64,000 nt of DNA. Source: Sinorhizobium sp. B11 (GTDB taxonomy: Bacteria; Pseudomonadota; Alphaproteobacteria; Rhizobiales; Rhizobiaceae). Positions 8,593-16,867 of this stretch are shown in pieces (positions within the stretch are counted from its first letter, which is position 1; every line of letters starts with the position of its first letter). The DNA lies in contig CP091034.1 of NCBI GenBank assembly GCA_039725955.1, forward strand, positions 1,736,001 through 1,800,000, written 5' to 3'. The translations under genes and the position numbers were made by a program. The notes beneath the pieces are model-generated. The model was not told the origin of the DNA, searched no databases, and was given only the letters and a program-made list of their open reading frames with translations.

Positions 8593-9108
8593 ATGATGAC
8601 GAAGATCTGGAGAGAAACCGGTTTTGTCGAGAACGACCCGTGGGTGATCGAAACCGACGAGGTCAAGGCATCAGGCGACCAGAAGCCGCTGCTGACGCTC
8701 GACGAACTGATCGCCAAGGCGGATGAAAGCAACGATGTTGGCCTCGGCGTGGTTATCAAGCCGGCTGACGACGTGCTGAAGCTTGAGCCTTATCTGTATC
8801 GCCTGGAGATCGTGGCTGTGGCATTTCCGGCCTTCAACGATGGCCGCGCTTTCAGCCATGCGTCGCTTCTTCGCCAGCGCCTCGGTTACACCAACGAGCT
8901 GCGTGCGGTCGGCGATGTGCTGATCGACCAGGTGCCGCTGATGCTGCGCGTCGGCATCGACAGTTTCGCGGTCACCAACGAGACGGCGATCCGCCGCCTG
9001 TCGGAAAAGCGCCTGCCGTCCATTCCGCATCATTATCAGCCGGCGGTGCGTGACGCCGAAGCCGGCAAGGGCTATAGTTGGCGCCGTCAGGCAAAGCCGG
9101 CCGCCTGA
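8593..9108 (+). CDS. DUF934 domain protein of the sulfite reduction operon
   Basis: A 171-residue cytoplasmic protein of the DUF934 family, found almost always next to cysI-type reductases and sometimes called a putative oxidoreductase, although no reaction is proven. The start has two adjacent ATG codons (8593 and 8596) behind the strong site AAGGAGGGG at 8584-8592. Conserved family segments include AFPAFNDGRAFSHASLLRQRLGYTNELRAVGDVLIDQ. It is the last gene of the cysG operon, 7 bases after the cysI stop. A role in electron transfer or maturation of the reductase is inferred from position only. Confidence 0.85.
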   Translation: MMTKIWRETGFVENDPWVIETDEVKASGDQKPLLTLDELIAKADESNDVGLGVVIKPADDVLKLEPYLYRLEIVAVAFPAFNDGRAFSHASLLRQRLGYTNELRAVGDVLIDQVPLMLRVGIDSFAVTNETAIRRLSEKRLPSIPHHYQPAVRDAEAGKGYSWRRQAKPAA

Positions 9109-9149
9109 GGCTGCCGGTTCTGCCATCTTCTTGATGACGGAACGATAGC

Positions 9150-10361
9150 ATGAGCAAATTCGAAGTGGCGGTGATCGGCGGCGGTCTCGCCGGCATGATC
9201 GCCGCAGTCGCCCTGGCGCGCGGCGGTCGCAATGTGGCGCTGGTCGCTCCTCCCGCTCCCAAGGAGGACCGCCGTACCACGGCACTGATGGACCAGTCGA
9301 TTCGCTTCCTGGATCGGCTGACACTCTGGGAGAAGCTTCGTCCGGCAGCCGCACCTCTTAGCAGCATGCGCATCATCGACGGCACAAACCGCCTGCTGCG
9401 TGCTCCGACCACGACGTTCCGCTCTGCCGAAGTAGGGCTCGACGCCTTTGGCTACAACTTCCCGAACAAGGCGCTGATGGATGTGCTCGAAACCGCGATT
9501 GCGGCGGAAGGCAACATTACCCGTTTCACCAGCATGGCCGAGACGATCGGCGTTGCTCCTGAAGCCGTGACGGTCACGCTCGCGGACGGCGAAGAGATCG
9601 TAGCCGAATTCGCCGTCGGCGCCGATGGCCGCAAGTCGAAGCTCAGGGAAACGGTCGGCATCGACGTCCGCACCTGGTCCTATCCGCAATCGGCCATGGT
9701 GCTGAATTTCGCCCATACGCTGCCGCACCAGAATATCTCCACGGAATTCCACACCGAGCACGGCCCCTTCACGCAGGTGCCGCTGCCGGGCAATCGCTCC
9801 AGCCTCGTCTGGGTGCAGAACCCCTCCGATGCCGCCGCCCGCATCGAGCTGTCGCTGGCCGAGCTTGGCAATGTCGTGGAGGAGCGCATGCAATCCATAC
9901 TCGGCAAGGTCACTGTCGAGGAAGGCGCGCAGATCTGGCCTCTGTCAGGCATGATGGCGCATCGTTTCGGCAAGGGCCGCGTAGCACTGGTCGGCGAGGC
10001 AGCACATGTCTTCCCGCCGATCGGCGCGCAGGGCCTCAATCTCAGCCTTCGTGATATCATGGCGCTGAGCGATCTCCTCTCTGCTCGCGCGGAATTGCCC
10101 GTCGCCGCCGACGCCGGCAGCAGCTTCGACCGCAAGCGTCGTGCCGACATCATGACGCGCACCGCAAGCGTCGATCTCCTCAATCGTTCGCTTCTTTCCG
10201 ATTTCCTGCCGGTGCAGGTGCTGCGCGCCGCAGGACTGCATGTCCTGTCGGCCATCCCGCCCTTGCGCAATATCGTGATGCGCGAAGGCATCGAGCCGGG
10301 GCGCGGCTTCCGCGATATCCCGGATGCGATCAAGGAACGATTGAAGCGGAAGAAAGCCTGA
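9150..10361 (+). CDS. UbiH/UbiF-family FAD-dependent monooxygenase
   Basis: A 403-residue flavoprotein hydroxylase of the ubiquinone biosynthesis group. The N-terminal Rossmann fingerprint VIGGGLAGMIAAVALA binds FAD. The second FAD motif near residue 290 reads GRVALVGEAAHVFPPIGAQGLNLSLRD, where most members have GDAAH; the glutamate is a conservative change. The family adds hydroxyl groups to the ring of ubiquinone precursors using NAD(P)H and oxygen. Which ring position this enzyme serves cannot be told, and rhizobia may use one enzyme for several steps. It starts 41 bases after the sulfur operon and may be read through from it. Confidence 0.83.
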   Translation: MSKFEVAVIGGGLAGMIAAVALARGGRNVALVAPPAPKEDRRTTALMDQSIRFLDRLTLWEKLRPAAAPLSSMRIIDGTNRLLRAPTTTFRSAEVGLDAFGYNFPNKALMDVLETAIAAEGNITRFTSMAETIGVAPEAVTVTLADGEEIVAEFAVGADGRKSKLRETVGIDVRTWSYPQSAMVLNFAHTLPHQNISTEFHTEHGPFTQVPLPGNRSSLVWVQNPSDAAARIELSLAELGNVVEERMQSILGKVTVEEGAQIWPLSGMMAHRFGKGRVALVGEAAHVFPPIGAQGLNLSLRDIMALSDLLSARAELPVAADAGSSFDRKRRADIMTRTASVDLLNRSLLSDFLPVQVLRAAGLHVLSAIPPLRNIVMREGIEPGRGFRDIPDAIKERLKRKKA

Positions 10362-10392
10362 ATTCCATTGCAATCGGCCAGAGCGTCTTTGC

Positions 10393-11142
10393 TCAGCCGA
10401 TTTGCATCAGGATCGGAAAGCTCTGTTGAAACCAGATCGCCACGTTGCTGACCCAGCCGAGCAGAAAGGCGAGGCCGGTCAGCACGAGGAAGACGCCCAT
10501 GATCTTCTCCACCGTGCCAAGGTGCCGGCGGAAGCGCGACAGGAAGCGCATGAAGGCGCCTGAAAAGCCGGCGGCAATCCAGAAGGGCACGGCAAGGCCG
10601 AGCGAATAGACGGCGAGCAAACCCGCACCTGAGCCAACCGTTTCGCGCGACGCCGCAACCCCAAGGATCGCCCCGAGCACCGGCCCGATGCACGGCGTCC
10701 AGCCGAAGGCGAAGGCAAGGCCCATGATATAGGCGCCTGTCAGGGTCGCCGGCTTGCCATTGCCCTGAAAGCGGGCCTCGCGCGCCAGAAGGCCGATTCG
10801 GAAAAGCCCCAGAAAATTCAATCCCATGACGATGATGATCAGGCCGCCGATCTTGGCGAGCAGGTCGAGGTGCTGGCGCAGCACCATGCCGATCGTCGAT
10901 GCACCGGCGCCAAGCGCCACGAAGACGGTCGCAAAGCCGAGGGTGAAGAAAAGCGCCGAGAAAAGCACGCCGCGCCGCACGTCCGGCCCGGCAGCAACCG
11001 CGCCGCCGCCACGGAACTGCTCGACCGAAATGCCCGCCATATAACAAAGGTAGGGTGGAACGAGCGGAAGCACGCAAGGCGACAGGAAGGAAAGCGCTCC
11101 GGCAAGCAGCGCGCTCCAAAGGGAAATATCGGCAATCGACAC
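10393..11142 (-). CDS. ccdA: Cytochrome c biogenesis protein CcdA (DsbD-type thiol transporter)
   Basis: A 249-residue inner-membrane protein with about six hydrophobic helices. It carries reducing equivalents from cytoplasmic thioredoxin to the periplasm for heme ligation to apocytochrome c. The family hallmark cysteine near the start is in LSFLSPCVLPLVPPYLCYMAGIS, and the second in FGWTPCIGPVLGAILG. These two cysteines form the redox pair. It stands alone, convergent with the UbiH-type gene. A putative 318-base upstream region follows before the flagellin gene. Confidence 0.92.
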   Translation of the reverse strand: MSIADISLWSALLAGALSFLSPCVLPLVPPYLCYMAGISVEQFRGGGAVAAGPDVRRGVLFSALFFTLGFATVFVALGAGASTIGMVLRQHLDLLAKIGGLIIIVMGLNFLGLFRIGLLAREARFQGNGKPATLTGAYIMGLAFAFGWTPCIGPVLGAILGVAASRETVGSGAGLLAVYSLGLAVPFWIAAGFSGAFMRFLSRFRRHLGTVEKIMGVFLVLTGLAFLLGWVSNVAIWFQQSFPILMQIG

Positions 11143-11460
11143 GCATTCTCTCCGGCGGCAGTCTGAGCGATGTTCCTAGCGCCGTGGCGGGGCGATTGCC
11201 AATCACCTTTTTGCGCGGACATAGCAGGCCGGATCTCCAGATTGCCGCAGGCCATGCGGGATGCTCCATTTATCCCAACATGAGACAAGGCGCGTGGATA
11301 TTAACCGCGCGCAAACCATCATTGGCTCTCTGAGTAGATCGACTCAGACGTGACTGGTGGTATTGCCCGGCATTTGCAGGCACCCCACTGCAAATGCCGG
11401 GAGGTCCGGTCTGCGTCCATACGAGGCTGGCGCCGGACCTTCCGCGTGCTCTCCTGCCTG
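11143..11460. other. Intergenic region between flagellin end and ccdA start
   Basis: A 318-base region holding the presumed ccdA promoter and, near its right end, a perfect 13-base-pair inverted repeat described separately. No protein-like ORF or RNA gene was recognised in the remainder. Confidence 0.5.
11366..11401 (-). terminator. Perfect 13-bp inverted repeat downstream of flagellin
   Basis: CCCGGCATTTGCA (11366-11378) and TGCAAATGCCGGG (11389-11401) pair perfectly around a 10-base loop, 60 bases beyond the flagellin stop on the minus strand. The stem is strong enough to end transcription or protect the mRNA 3' end, but no T-run follows on the minus strand, so a classical rho-independent terminator is uncertain. 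A repeated mobile palindrome is the main alternative. Confidence 0.5.
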
Positions 11461-12396
11461 TTAACGGCGGAACAGGATCAGTATGTTCTGCGTCGATGCA
11501 TTTGCGATCGATAGCGCCTGAATGGCGAGCTGCTGTTGCGTTTGAAGCGCCGCAAGCCTGGTTGCCTCTTCTTCCATATTGGCATCGACGAGGCGGCCAA
11601 TGCCGGACTGGATCGAATCGCGGAGATCGCTGACGAAGTTCTGCTGCATGTCGATTCGTTTCTGCATCGAACCGAGCTTGGAAGCGGCATCCGTCATCTT
11701 GCCGATCGTCAGGTCCACGCCCTGGAGCGCTACCTGCAGATCGCCAAGGCTCATGTTGGTGACGTCGATTGAAAAAATCGAGGGCATGGTGATCGAAACG
11801 CCGCCATACGAACCGACGATGGATGAACCAAGCAGGCCGGACGATGTGTCGATCATGCCACTTGTATTGAGGCCAAAAAGGACGTTCCCGCTCGTGGAGC
11901 TGTCGAGAGCGTAATCGGTCGTCTTGACGCTCACACCATTGCTTGCATCGCGAACGAAGGAAGAGATGACATTCTTCGTGCTGTTGCCGCCGACAAGCCA
12001 GTTTTCGCCGGCAAAGGAGGCAGACTGGGCAATGCTGAGGAGCTGGGATTGAAGCTGGCTGATTTCGTCCTGGATCTTGGCCTTGTCCACACCCTTTTCG
12101 GTTGCGGCGACGATCTTGGCCTTGATCTCGTCGACAACGCTGATGGCGCTGTCCATTGCGGCATAGGCTGTATCGAGTTTGGCAGCGCCGAGACCCAGCG
12201 CATCCTGAACGGCGGAAAGCGCCTTGTCATCGGAACGCATTGTCGTGGCGATCGACCAGTAGGCCGGATTATCGGAGGCCTTGTTGATACGATAGCCGGT
12301 CGCCAGGCGTTGCTGCGTTTCAGCCAGTTGCTTGTTGATGCTGCGCAACGTTTTTAGCGCTGCCATTGCCGAAGTGTTCGTCAGGATACTGGTCAT
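11461..12396 (-). CDS. Flagellin
   Basis: A 311-residue flagellin, the structural subunit of the filament, exported by the flagellar type III apparatus. The conserved N-terminal D0/D1 helix (MTSILTNTSAMAALKTLRSINKQL, then TGYRINKASDNPAYWSIA) and the C-terminal D1/D0 helices (RLAALQTQQQLAIQALSIANASTQNIL) are intact, with a short central variable domain. Rhizobia have several flagellin genes. Most sit in the main motility cluster, but none of its genes are here, so this is a dispersed paralogue, perhaps a minor subunit. The upstream region carries a one-turn-spaced direct repeat that could bind a motility regulator. Confidence 0.93.
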   Translation of the reverse strand: MTSILTNTSAMAALKTLRSINKQLAETQQRLATGYRINKASDNPAYWSIATTMRSDDKALSAVQDALGLGAAKLDTAYAAMDSAISVVDEIKAKIVAATEKGVDKAKIQDEISQLQSQLLSIAQSASFAGENWLVGGNSTKNVISSFVRDASNGVSVKTTDYALDSSTSGNVLFGLNTSGMIDTSSGLLGSSIVGSYGGVSITMPSIFSIDVTNMSLGDLQVALQGVDLTIGKMTDAASKLGSMQKRIDMQQNFVSDLRDSIQSGIGRLVDANMEEEATRLAALQTQQQLAIQALSIANASTQNILILFRR

Positions 12397-12718
12397 CGTC
12401 TCGTCACCAAAGAAGAGGAAGGCCTATCCGGCATCCTGCCGATCGACGGTACCCAGCATCATGCTCCGACTCGCAAAGGCGTCGGGCCGTTCGTACGTCT
12501 GTTAGACGCCATGATGGCTAATACATTGCTAATAACGTAAAGCTAGAAGTTGCAATGCCGAGGCGGCCGCGATTGGAGGGCCGTGCGATTCCGAATAGGG
12601 ATAGCCACGCGAATCAGTCAGGTGGAAATGGGCTGTAAGCCTTTTCCGGCATAAGGCCATTCCGTTGTTGTGACCGCGTGATAGATTATCGCGAGAGAAT
12701 CCAAGAGGAGAAATATTG
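12397..12718. other. Divergent promoter region of flagellin and the small lipoprotein
   Basis: A 322-base region. Two copies of GCTAATA (12517-12523 and 12528-12534, spacing 11 bases) form a direct repeat about one helical turn apart, roughly 120 to 140 bases upstream of the flagellin start. It lies on the side expected for an activator site. The right end carries the AGAGGAG ribosome-binding site of the lipoprotein. No RNA gene was recognised. Confidence 0.4.
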
Positions 12719-12898
12719 ATGAGCAGGTTTCGGGCATTTGTGGCAGTTGGCGCGCTGATTGGCATTTCCGTGCTGACGGCATGCGCGACGCCCCCGAATT
12801 CTTATGGCTCCGCCTCCGGCTACGTGCCTGGAGATTCGATGAACCTTGCCTGCCGGGACGGTTTCAGGCCGAATGATGGACGCTCCTGCAGCTATTGA
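12719..12898 (+). CDS. Small predicted lipoprotein
   Basis: A 59-residue protein with a lipoprotein signal peptide. MSRFRAFVAV is followed by a hydrophobic stretch and the lipobox V-L-T-A-C22, so the mature peptide is only about 38 residues, lipid-anchored. The mature part contains two further cysteines (ACRDGF and SCSY) that could form a disulfide. The ATG at 12719 is preferred over the adjacent TTG because AGAGGAG lies 8 bases before it. Small lipoproteins of this kind are common in Rhizobium. No function is known. Confidence 0.75.
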   Translation: MSRFRAFVAVGALIGISVLTACATPPNSYGSASGYVPGDSMNLACRDGFRPNDGRSCSY

Positions 12899-12951
12899 GA
12901 GTGAGTGAGTCGGGGCGTCAAGCTGCCGGGATTGTGCCTGGCAGTATCCCG

Positions 12952-13221
12952 TCAATGCAGCTGCGGTTCATCCTCATCGAGAAAGCTCTGCACGCCATCG
13001 CGTTCTGCGGTGGCCAGGAATTCTTCCCAAGCATCCAGATCTGTCGCGAACTTGTCTTCCCAGGTCGTCACGACTTCCGTCTGTGAGATGACCTCGAGCG
13101 TCCAATCGCCATTGGTGCCAGCCGGCCGATATATGTCGACCAGCACGGTCACTCCGCCGTCTTCGAATTCGCCGGAGAAGTCGGAATGCTCGAGTTTGGG
13201 TTCTTTGGGTGTTTTCGGCAT
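12952..13221 (-). CDS. Conserved small acidic protein of unknown function
   Basis: An 89-residue acidic protein (MPKTPKEPKLEHSDFSGEFE...). The start at 13221 is preferred to one 14 codons upstream because the added residues are not protein-like. The sequence reads as a small alpha/beta fold, with a segment GVTVLVDIYRPAGTNGDWTLEVI followed by an acidic helix ending in FLDEDEPQLH. No signal peptide, membrane helix or known catalytic motif is seen. It lies just downstream of tRNA-Lys on the same strand. I do not recognise its family by name. Confidence 0.65.
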   Translation of the reverse strand: MPKTPKEPKLEHSDFSGEFEDGGVTVLVDIYRPAGTNGDWTLEVISQTEVVTTWEDKFATDLDAWEEFLATAERDGVQSFLDEDEPQLH

Positions 13222-13271
13222 TTGACTTCCAGCACCCTCACGCGGCGTACAGTTGGGAAACAAAAGGACTA

Positions 13272-13347
13272 TGGTGAGAGCGTCGGGGTTCGAACCCGAG
13301 ACCTACTGATTAAAAGTCAGTTGCTCTACCGGCTGAGCTACGCTCTC
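13272..13347 (-). tRNA. tRNA-Lys (anticodon UUU)
   Basis: A complete 76-base tRNA on the minus strand. The acceptor stem pairs GAGAGCG with CGCTCTC, and the 3' CCA is encoded at 13272-13274. The anticodon loop reads CTTTTAA with anticodon TTT between stems ACTGA and TCAGT, which specifies lysine. The T arm contains the invariant GGTTCGAACCC. tRNA genes are frequent integration sites, but no integrase or attachment-site repeat is visible next to this one. Confidence 0.97.
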
Positions 13348-13560
13348 CCTTTCCGCGAGTGCGAAGCACCCCGGCTGGAAGTGCGCGGAACATATGCAGG
13401 CGACCTATCGCGGTCAACCGAAAAAATCTCCTTGTGGACGCATTGCGCACATTTCTTGATGCTTGCCATCGTCGGAGGGCGGTATTGCAGCGTCGAGACA
13501 TTCGAGCATTTTCTGCCGGCGCCCCGATTGGTGTGGACGATCGATCGACCGAGCGGGACG

Positions 13561-14427
13561 CTACCGCCGCCGTCGTTCCATAAAAGCGACTGCCTGCAAG
13601 GTTGCGATGATGACGGCAATGCCGATGAATGTGCGGAGATCGGGCACTTCATCGAAGAAGATGTAGCCGCTGGCCGTCGCAAAGACGATCGACAGATAAC
13701 CGAAAGGCGCAAGCAGGCTGGCGCTCGCAATCTGATAGGCTCGGAGGAAACAGAATTGCCCGACCTGTGCCAGAAGCCCGATTCCGAGCAGGGCAGGCCA
13801 GTCTTCGCCGCGCACGGGCTGCCAGACGAAGAGTGCGGGAATGAAGGTGATGAGGGTCAGGCCCGCCGTATAGAAGACCATCATGACGGTCGTGTTCTCA
13901 TAATGCAGCATCCGTGTCTGGATCGTCGCCAGTGCCCCGAAGATGATCGACAACAGCACCGCGATCAGCCCGAGATTCCAGGCGAACGTATCCGGCGCCA
14001 GCATGATGAGCACGCCGACAAAGGCAAATACTGCGCCGACCCACCGCCAGCGGCTGACCTTTTCGCCAAGCATGACGACTGCCATCAGCATGGAGACGAG
14101 CGGCCGCGTGAAGCCGAGCGCATTGACGAGCAACAGCGGCAGCATGGTGAGCGCCACGAAATTGCTTGTCAGCGCGACGGCATTGCAGCTGATGCGCATG
14201 ATGTTTCGCAAAGGATCTCTGGAATTGGCAAGCTGCCGGCGATGCCGCCAGATCAACGGCAGAATAAGCACCAGTCCGATCAGTGCGCGAATGAAGACAA
14301 GCTGGATGGCCGGGTAGGATGCGCCCTGCATCTTTACCAGCACCGTCATGCCCGTCACCAGTGTCGTATCGGAAAGCAGCCAGAGAATGCCGAAACGGCT
14401 ATCCCTGGCTGTGGCAAGGCCATCCAT
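13561..14427 (-). CDS. EamA/DMT-family transporter
   Basis: A 288-residue inner-membrane protein with about ten hydrophobic helices in two EamA repeats, typical of drug/metabolite transporters that export or exchange small solutes. It opens with DSRFGILWLLSDTTLVTGMTVLVKM and the second repeat begins near GLIAVLLSIIFGALATIQTRML. The start at 14427 (MDGLATARD) is chosen because TGAGG lies just upstream and the gene then sits 10 bases after the PIG-L stop. A start at 14463 would overlap it. It is the last gene of the ROK-PIG-L unit, suggesting movement of a product or intermediate of that pathway. Confidence 0.82.
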   Translation of the reverse strand: MDGLATARDSRFGILWLLSDTTLVTGMTVLVKMQGASYPAIQLVFIRALIGLVLILPLIWRHRRQLANSRDPLRNIMRISCNAVALTSNFVALTMLPLLLVNALGFTRPLVSMLMAVVMLGEKVSRWRWVGAVFAFVGVLIMLAPDTFAWNLGLIAVLLSIIFGALATIQTRMLHYENTTVMMVFYTAGLTLITFIPALFVWQPVRGEDWPALLGIGLLAQVGQFCFLRAYQIASASLLAPFGYLSIVFATASGYIFFDEVPDLRTFIGIAVIIATLQAVAFMERRRR

Positions 14428-14437
14428 CTCGCGTGCC

Positions 14438-16834
14438 TCAGGCGGGCTGCACGAGATTGGCAATCAGCCGAAAGGCGCCAGATGTCAGCTTGTCGAGCTG
14501 GTGATGCAGCACAAGGCTCGTATGTGTATGCCGGCCCTTGCCGATCTCTGCTGATATCAAGGCACCCTTGAGCGGCTGCTCTTCAGGGTCATGCATGGCA
14601 AGCAGCGGCACATAGGCGTCGTCCCAGCGGGCAGCAAAATAGAGGCCGCGCTCCTTGTCCCAGCCATCCCAGTCTGCCGATGTGATTCTGTTCGGACCCC
14701 GCAGCAGCGGATGGTCAGGCTCCAGCACGGTCACCTCTGCCGTCGGATCGGTCACACGCCAGCGGACCGAGGGCGACCCGATGTCGATTCGTTTCGGTGG
14801 CGTCGCATCCGGCTGCCAGCCATCAACAGGGCGATGATAAAGCGTTAGCAGGTGGCCGCCCTCTTCGACGAAGCGATGCAGGCGGGCAGTCGCGGCCGCG
14901 AGATCCTTGCGGATGCCGAAGGCGAAGATGCCGACGACGATGGTCGTGAAGTGCGAAAGATCGCCTGACAAAGCCTGAGCATCGAGTTCGGTGACGTCGA
15001 GCCCCATGCGACCAAGCCACAGGCCGACGCGATCTGCGCCGCCGCCGACATAGCCGATTTTGGCGCCTTCAGGCAGTTTGAGGTCGAGGGCCAGAACCCG
15101 CAGCAGTTCCGGTTCGCGGAAGCTCGTATGGCCGATATGCGGATAGGCGATCGGCGAGATGCGCATGGCCGGTTGCCCGTCCACGAGCGGCGTGATGGTG
15201 ACGAGGCCAGGTGTTATGACATCAGGAGCTGAAAGGGTGGTCGCGCCATCAGCCTGGCTGATTGTCCAGCCGGGCGGCGTGGAAAAGCCAACATGCCCCG
15301 CTGATAGAGCCTTGATCGTCAGCTTCCGCCCATCGCTTTCTACCGGAATGATGAAGGCATTGGGCTGAAGGGTCAGCGAGTGCCGTGGGGCGATAACGAG
15401 CGGCTCTTCGAGATCGACGGCCACTGTGACCGAACGGCCGCCGATCTGCGCCCTGATATCGACGGAAGCATTGCCATTGCCGCCGAGGCTCGACCATCCC
15501 GGCTGATACTGCCGGGTCAGCGGCGCGTCCGCTGTCGACGTCAGCTCATAGGCGATTCGCAGCGGGGAGGTTTCTTTGAGGCTTGCCGAAATGCCATCAG
15601 GCAATCTTGCATCGGCATTGACGACTGCAGCGCCGGCATTGCCGCTGAGATGAAGAGTGAGCGTGCCGATCGCGCCAGGCGAAAGCTCGGCCGGCTCGGC
15701 AACGGCGCGAACGAAGACCTGCTCGGCCTCGCAAAGGGCTGCATCGATTTCGACAAGCTTTCGCCGCAGGCGATGCTCGTGAGCACTGCGGAATGCCTCG
15801 GGTGCTTGTTCGAGCGCCTTTTCGATCTCACACGCCGCTTGCAGCAACGCGTTCACGATGGCGGATCGTTCCGGAAAACGTTCGATCGCCTTGCCGATCG
15901 CGCCATCCGCTCGCATCAGCGCATCGACGACACCCTGCGGCAAGTCCGTTTCGCGCGCGAGATCAGCCAGCCTCGAGGGAAGCGAATCGAGGATAGCGCT
16001 TTCTGCAACAGTTCCCTCGGCACTGAGCTTTAAGTGCAGTGGCCAACTATTGTGGCCGATATCACGCCAGCGGCCCATGCCCTGAGAGGCATGGTAGTAG
16101 CGCGACCACTCCCCGATATGACCGTAACTGACCCCGCTGATCGGCTCGAAACTCGCGACACTGAGCGCCAATGTCGTGGCCGGTGGCGGAACTTCGTCGT
16201 CATAGGTGTCGCCGCCGCCCGACCACGCAGGCAGGTAGAATTTTGCCACCTGCCACGGCGTCAGGCCATCTTCGAAATGTTCCGGAAAGGCGGCGGGATC
16301 GGCGGCAAGGCCGATGGCGGTCTCCGCCGCCCGCGTCATGGCACGATGGTGTCCATGCTGTCCCGGCACGTCGAGGAAGGTCGGCAGCACGATATCGGGA
16401 CGTTCCTGGCGATAGGCACGGACCAGCCGCTCGACGATCCGCTTTTCGCCCCAGCGGTCGAAGGTCCGGTCGCCGTTTTTCGAGAAGCCGAAATCGTGGA
16501 TTGGATCTTCGGGGCCGTGGCCGAGCCAATGGATATCGGCGTCGAGTTCCCGGGCTGCCTCTTCCATTTCCCGACTGCGCAGGATGCCGAGCGCGCCGAG
16601 CCGCTCCGGACCAAGTGCATTCTGTCCGCCTTCGCCGCGGGTCGAGCAGGCGACGACGACGCGCATGCCGAGGCCGAGACGCAGATAGGCGAGCAGGCCG
16701 TTATGCTCATCATCGGGATGGGCGCCGGTATTCATCATGGTGACGGTCGAGGTCAGGCGGGAGAGTGCCCGGTGCAGCCGCGTGAGCGAAAGGCTGCGCT
16801 TCTGTTTCTCAATACGATCTCGGTCGGTCAGCAT
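14438..16834 (-). CDS. PIG-L family deacetylase with C-terminal amidotransferase-like domain
   Basis: A 798-residue protein. The N-terminal quarter is a LmbE/PIG-L zinc de-N-acetylase: the metal and catalytic motif AHPDDE is at residues 38-43, and a second histidine motif, GQHGHH, is near residue 158. Relatives remove the acetyl group from GlcNAc conjugates (MshB in mycothiol, BshB in bacillithiol, GlcNAc-PI). The middle is beta-rich. Residues about 590-690 (KIGYVGGGADRVGLWLGRMG, then HFTTIVVGIFAFG and FVEEGGHLLTLYHR) resemble a class I glutamine-amidotransferase-like fold with no obvious catalytic cysteine. It has no signal peptide, so it probably acts in the cytoplasm on an imported substrate. 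It follows the ROK regulator by 33 bases. Confidence 0.85.
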   Translation of the reverse strand: MLTDRDRIEKQKRSLSLTRLHRALSRLTSTVTMMNTGAHPDDEHNGLLAYLRLGLGMRVVVACSTRGEGGQNALGPERLGALGILRSREMEEAARELDADIHWLGHGPEDPIHDFGFSKNGDRTFDRWGEKRIVERLVRAYRQERPDIVLPTFLDVPGQHGHHRAMTRAAETAIGLAADPAAFPEHFEDGLTPWQVAKFYLPAWSGGGDTYDDEVPPPATTLALSVASFEPISGVSYGHIGEWSRYYHASQGMGRWRDIGHNSWPLHLKLSAEGTVAESAILDSLPSRLADLARETDLPQGVVDALMRADGAIGKAIERFPERSAIVNALLQAACEIEKALEQAPEAFRSAHEHRLRRKLVEIDAALCEAEQVFVRAVAEPAELSPGAIGTLTLHLSGNAGAAVVNADARLPDGISASLKETSPLRIAYELTSTADAPLTRQYQPGWSSLGGNGNASVDIRAQIGGRSVTVAVDLEEPLVIAPRHSLTLQPNAFIIPVESDGRKLTIKALSAGHVGFSTPPGWTISQADGATTLSAPDVITPGLVTITPLVDGQPAMRISPIAYPHIGHTSFREPELLRVLALDLKLPEGAKIGYVGGGADRVGLWLGRMGLDVTELDAQALSGDLSHFTTIVVGIFAFGIRKDLAAATARLHRFVEEGGHLLTLYHRPVDGWQPDATPPKRIDIGSPSVRWRVTDPTAEVTVLEPDHPLLRGPNRITSADWDGWDKERGLYFAARWDDAYVPLLAMHDPEEQPLKGALISAEIGKGRHTHTSLVLHHQLDKLTSGAFRLIANLVQPA

Positions 16835-16867
16835 GGTTCCTCCATTGGGGCAGACCGGCGGCGCATC

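Noticed and set aside
9680..11269. Open frame of 529 codons on the minus strand
   Set aside because: Covers ccdA in another frame and the antisense strand of the UbiH-type gene. No domain seen.
13272..13347. tRNA-Lys as an integration site
   Set aside because: No integrase, no repeated 3' end of the tRNA and no change in base composition nearby.
13186..14571. Open frame of 461 codons on the plus strand
   Set aside because: It contains the tRNA-Lys gene and lies antisense to the EamA transporter; composition is rich in charged and Cys/His residues typical of shadows.
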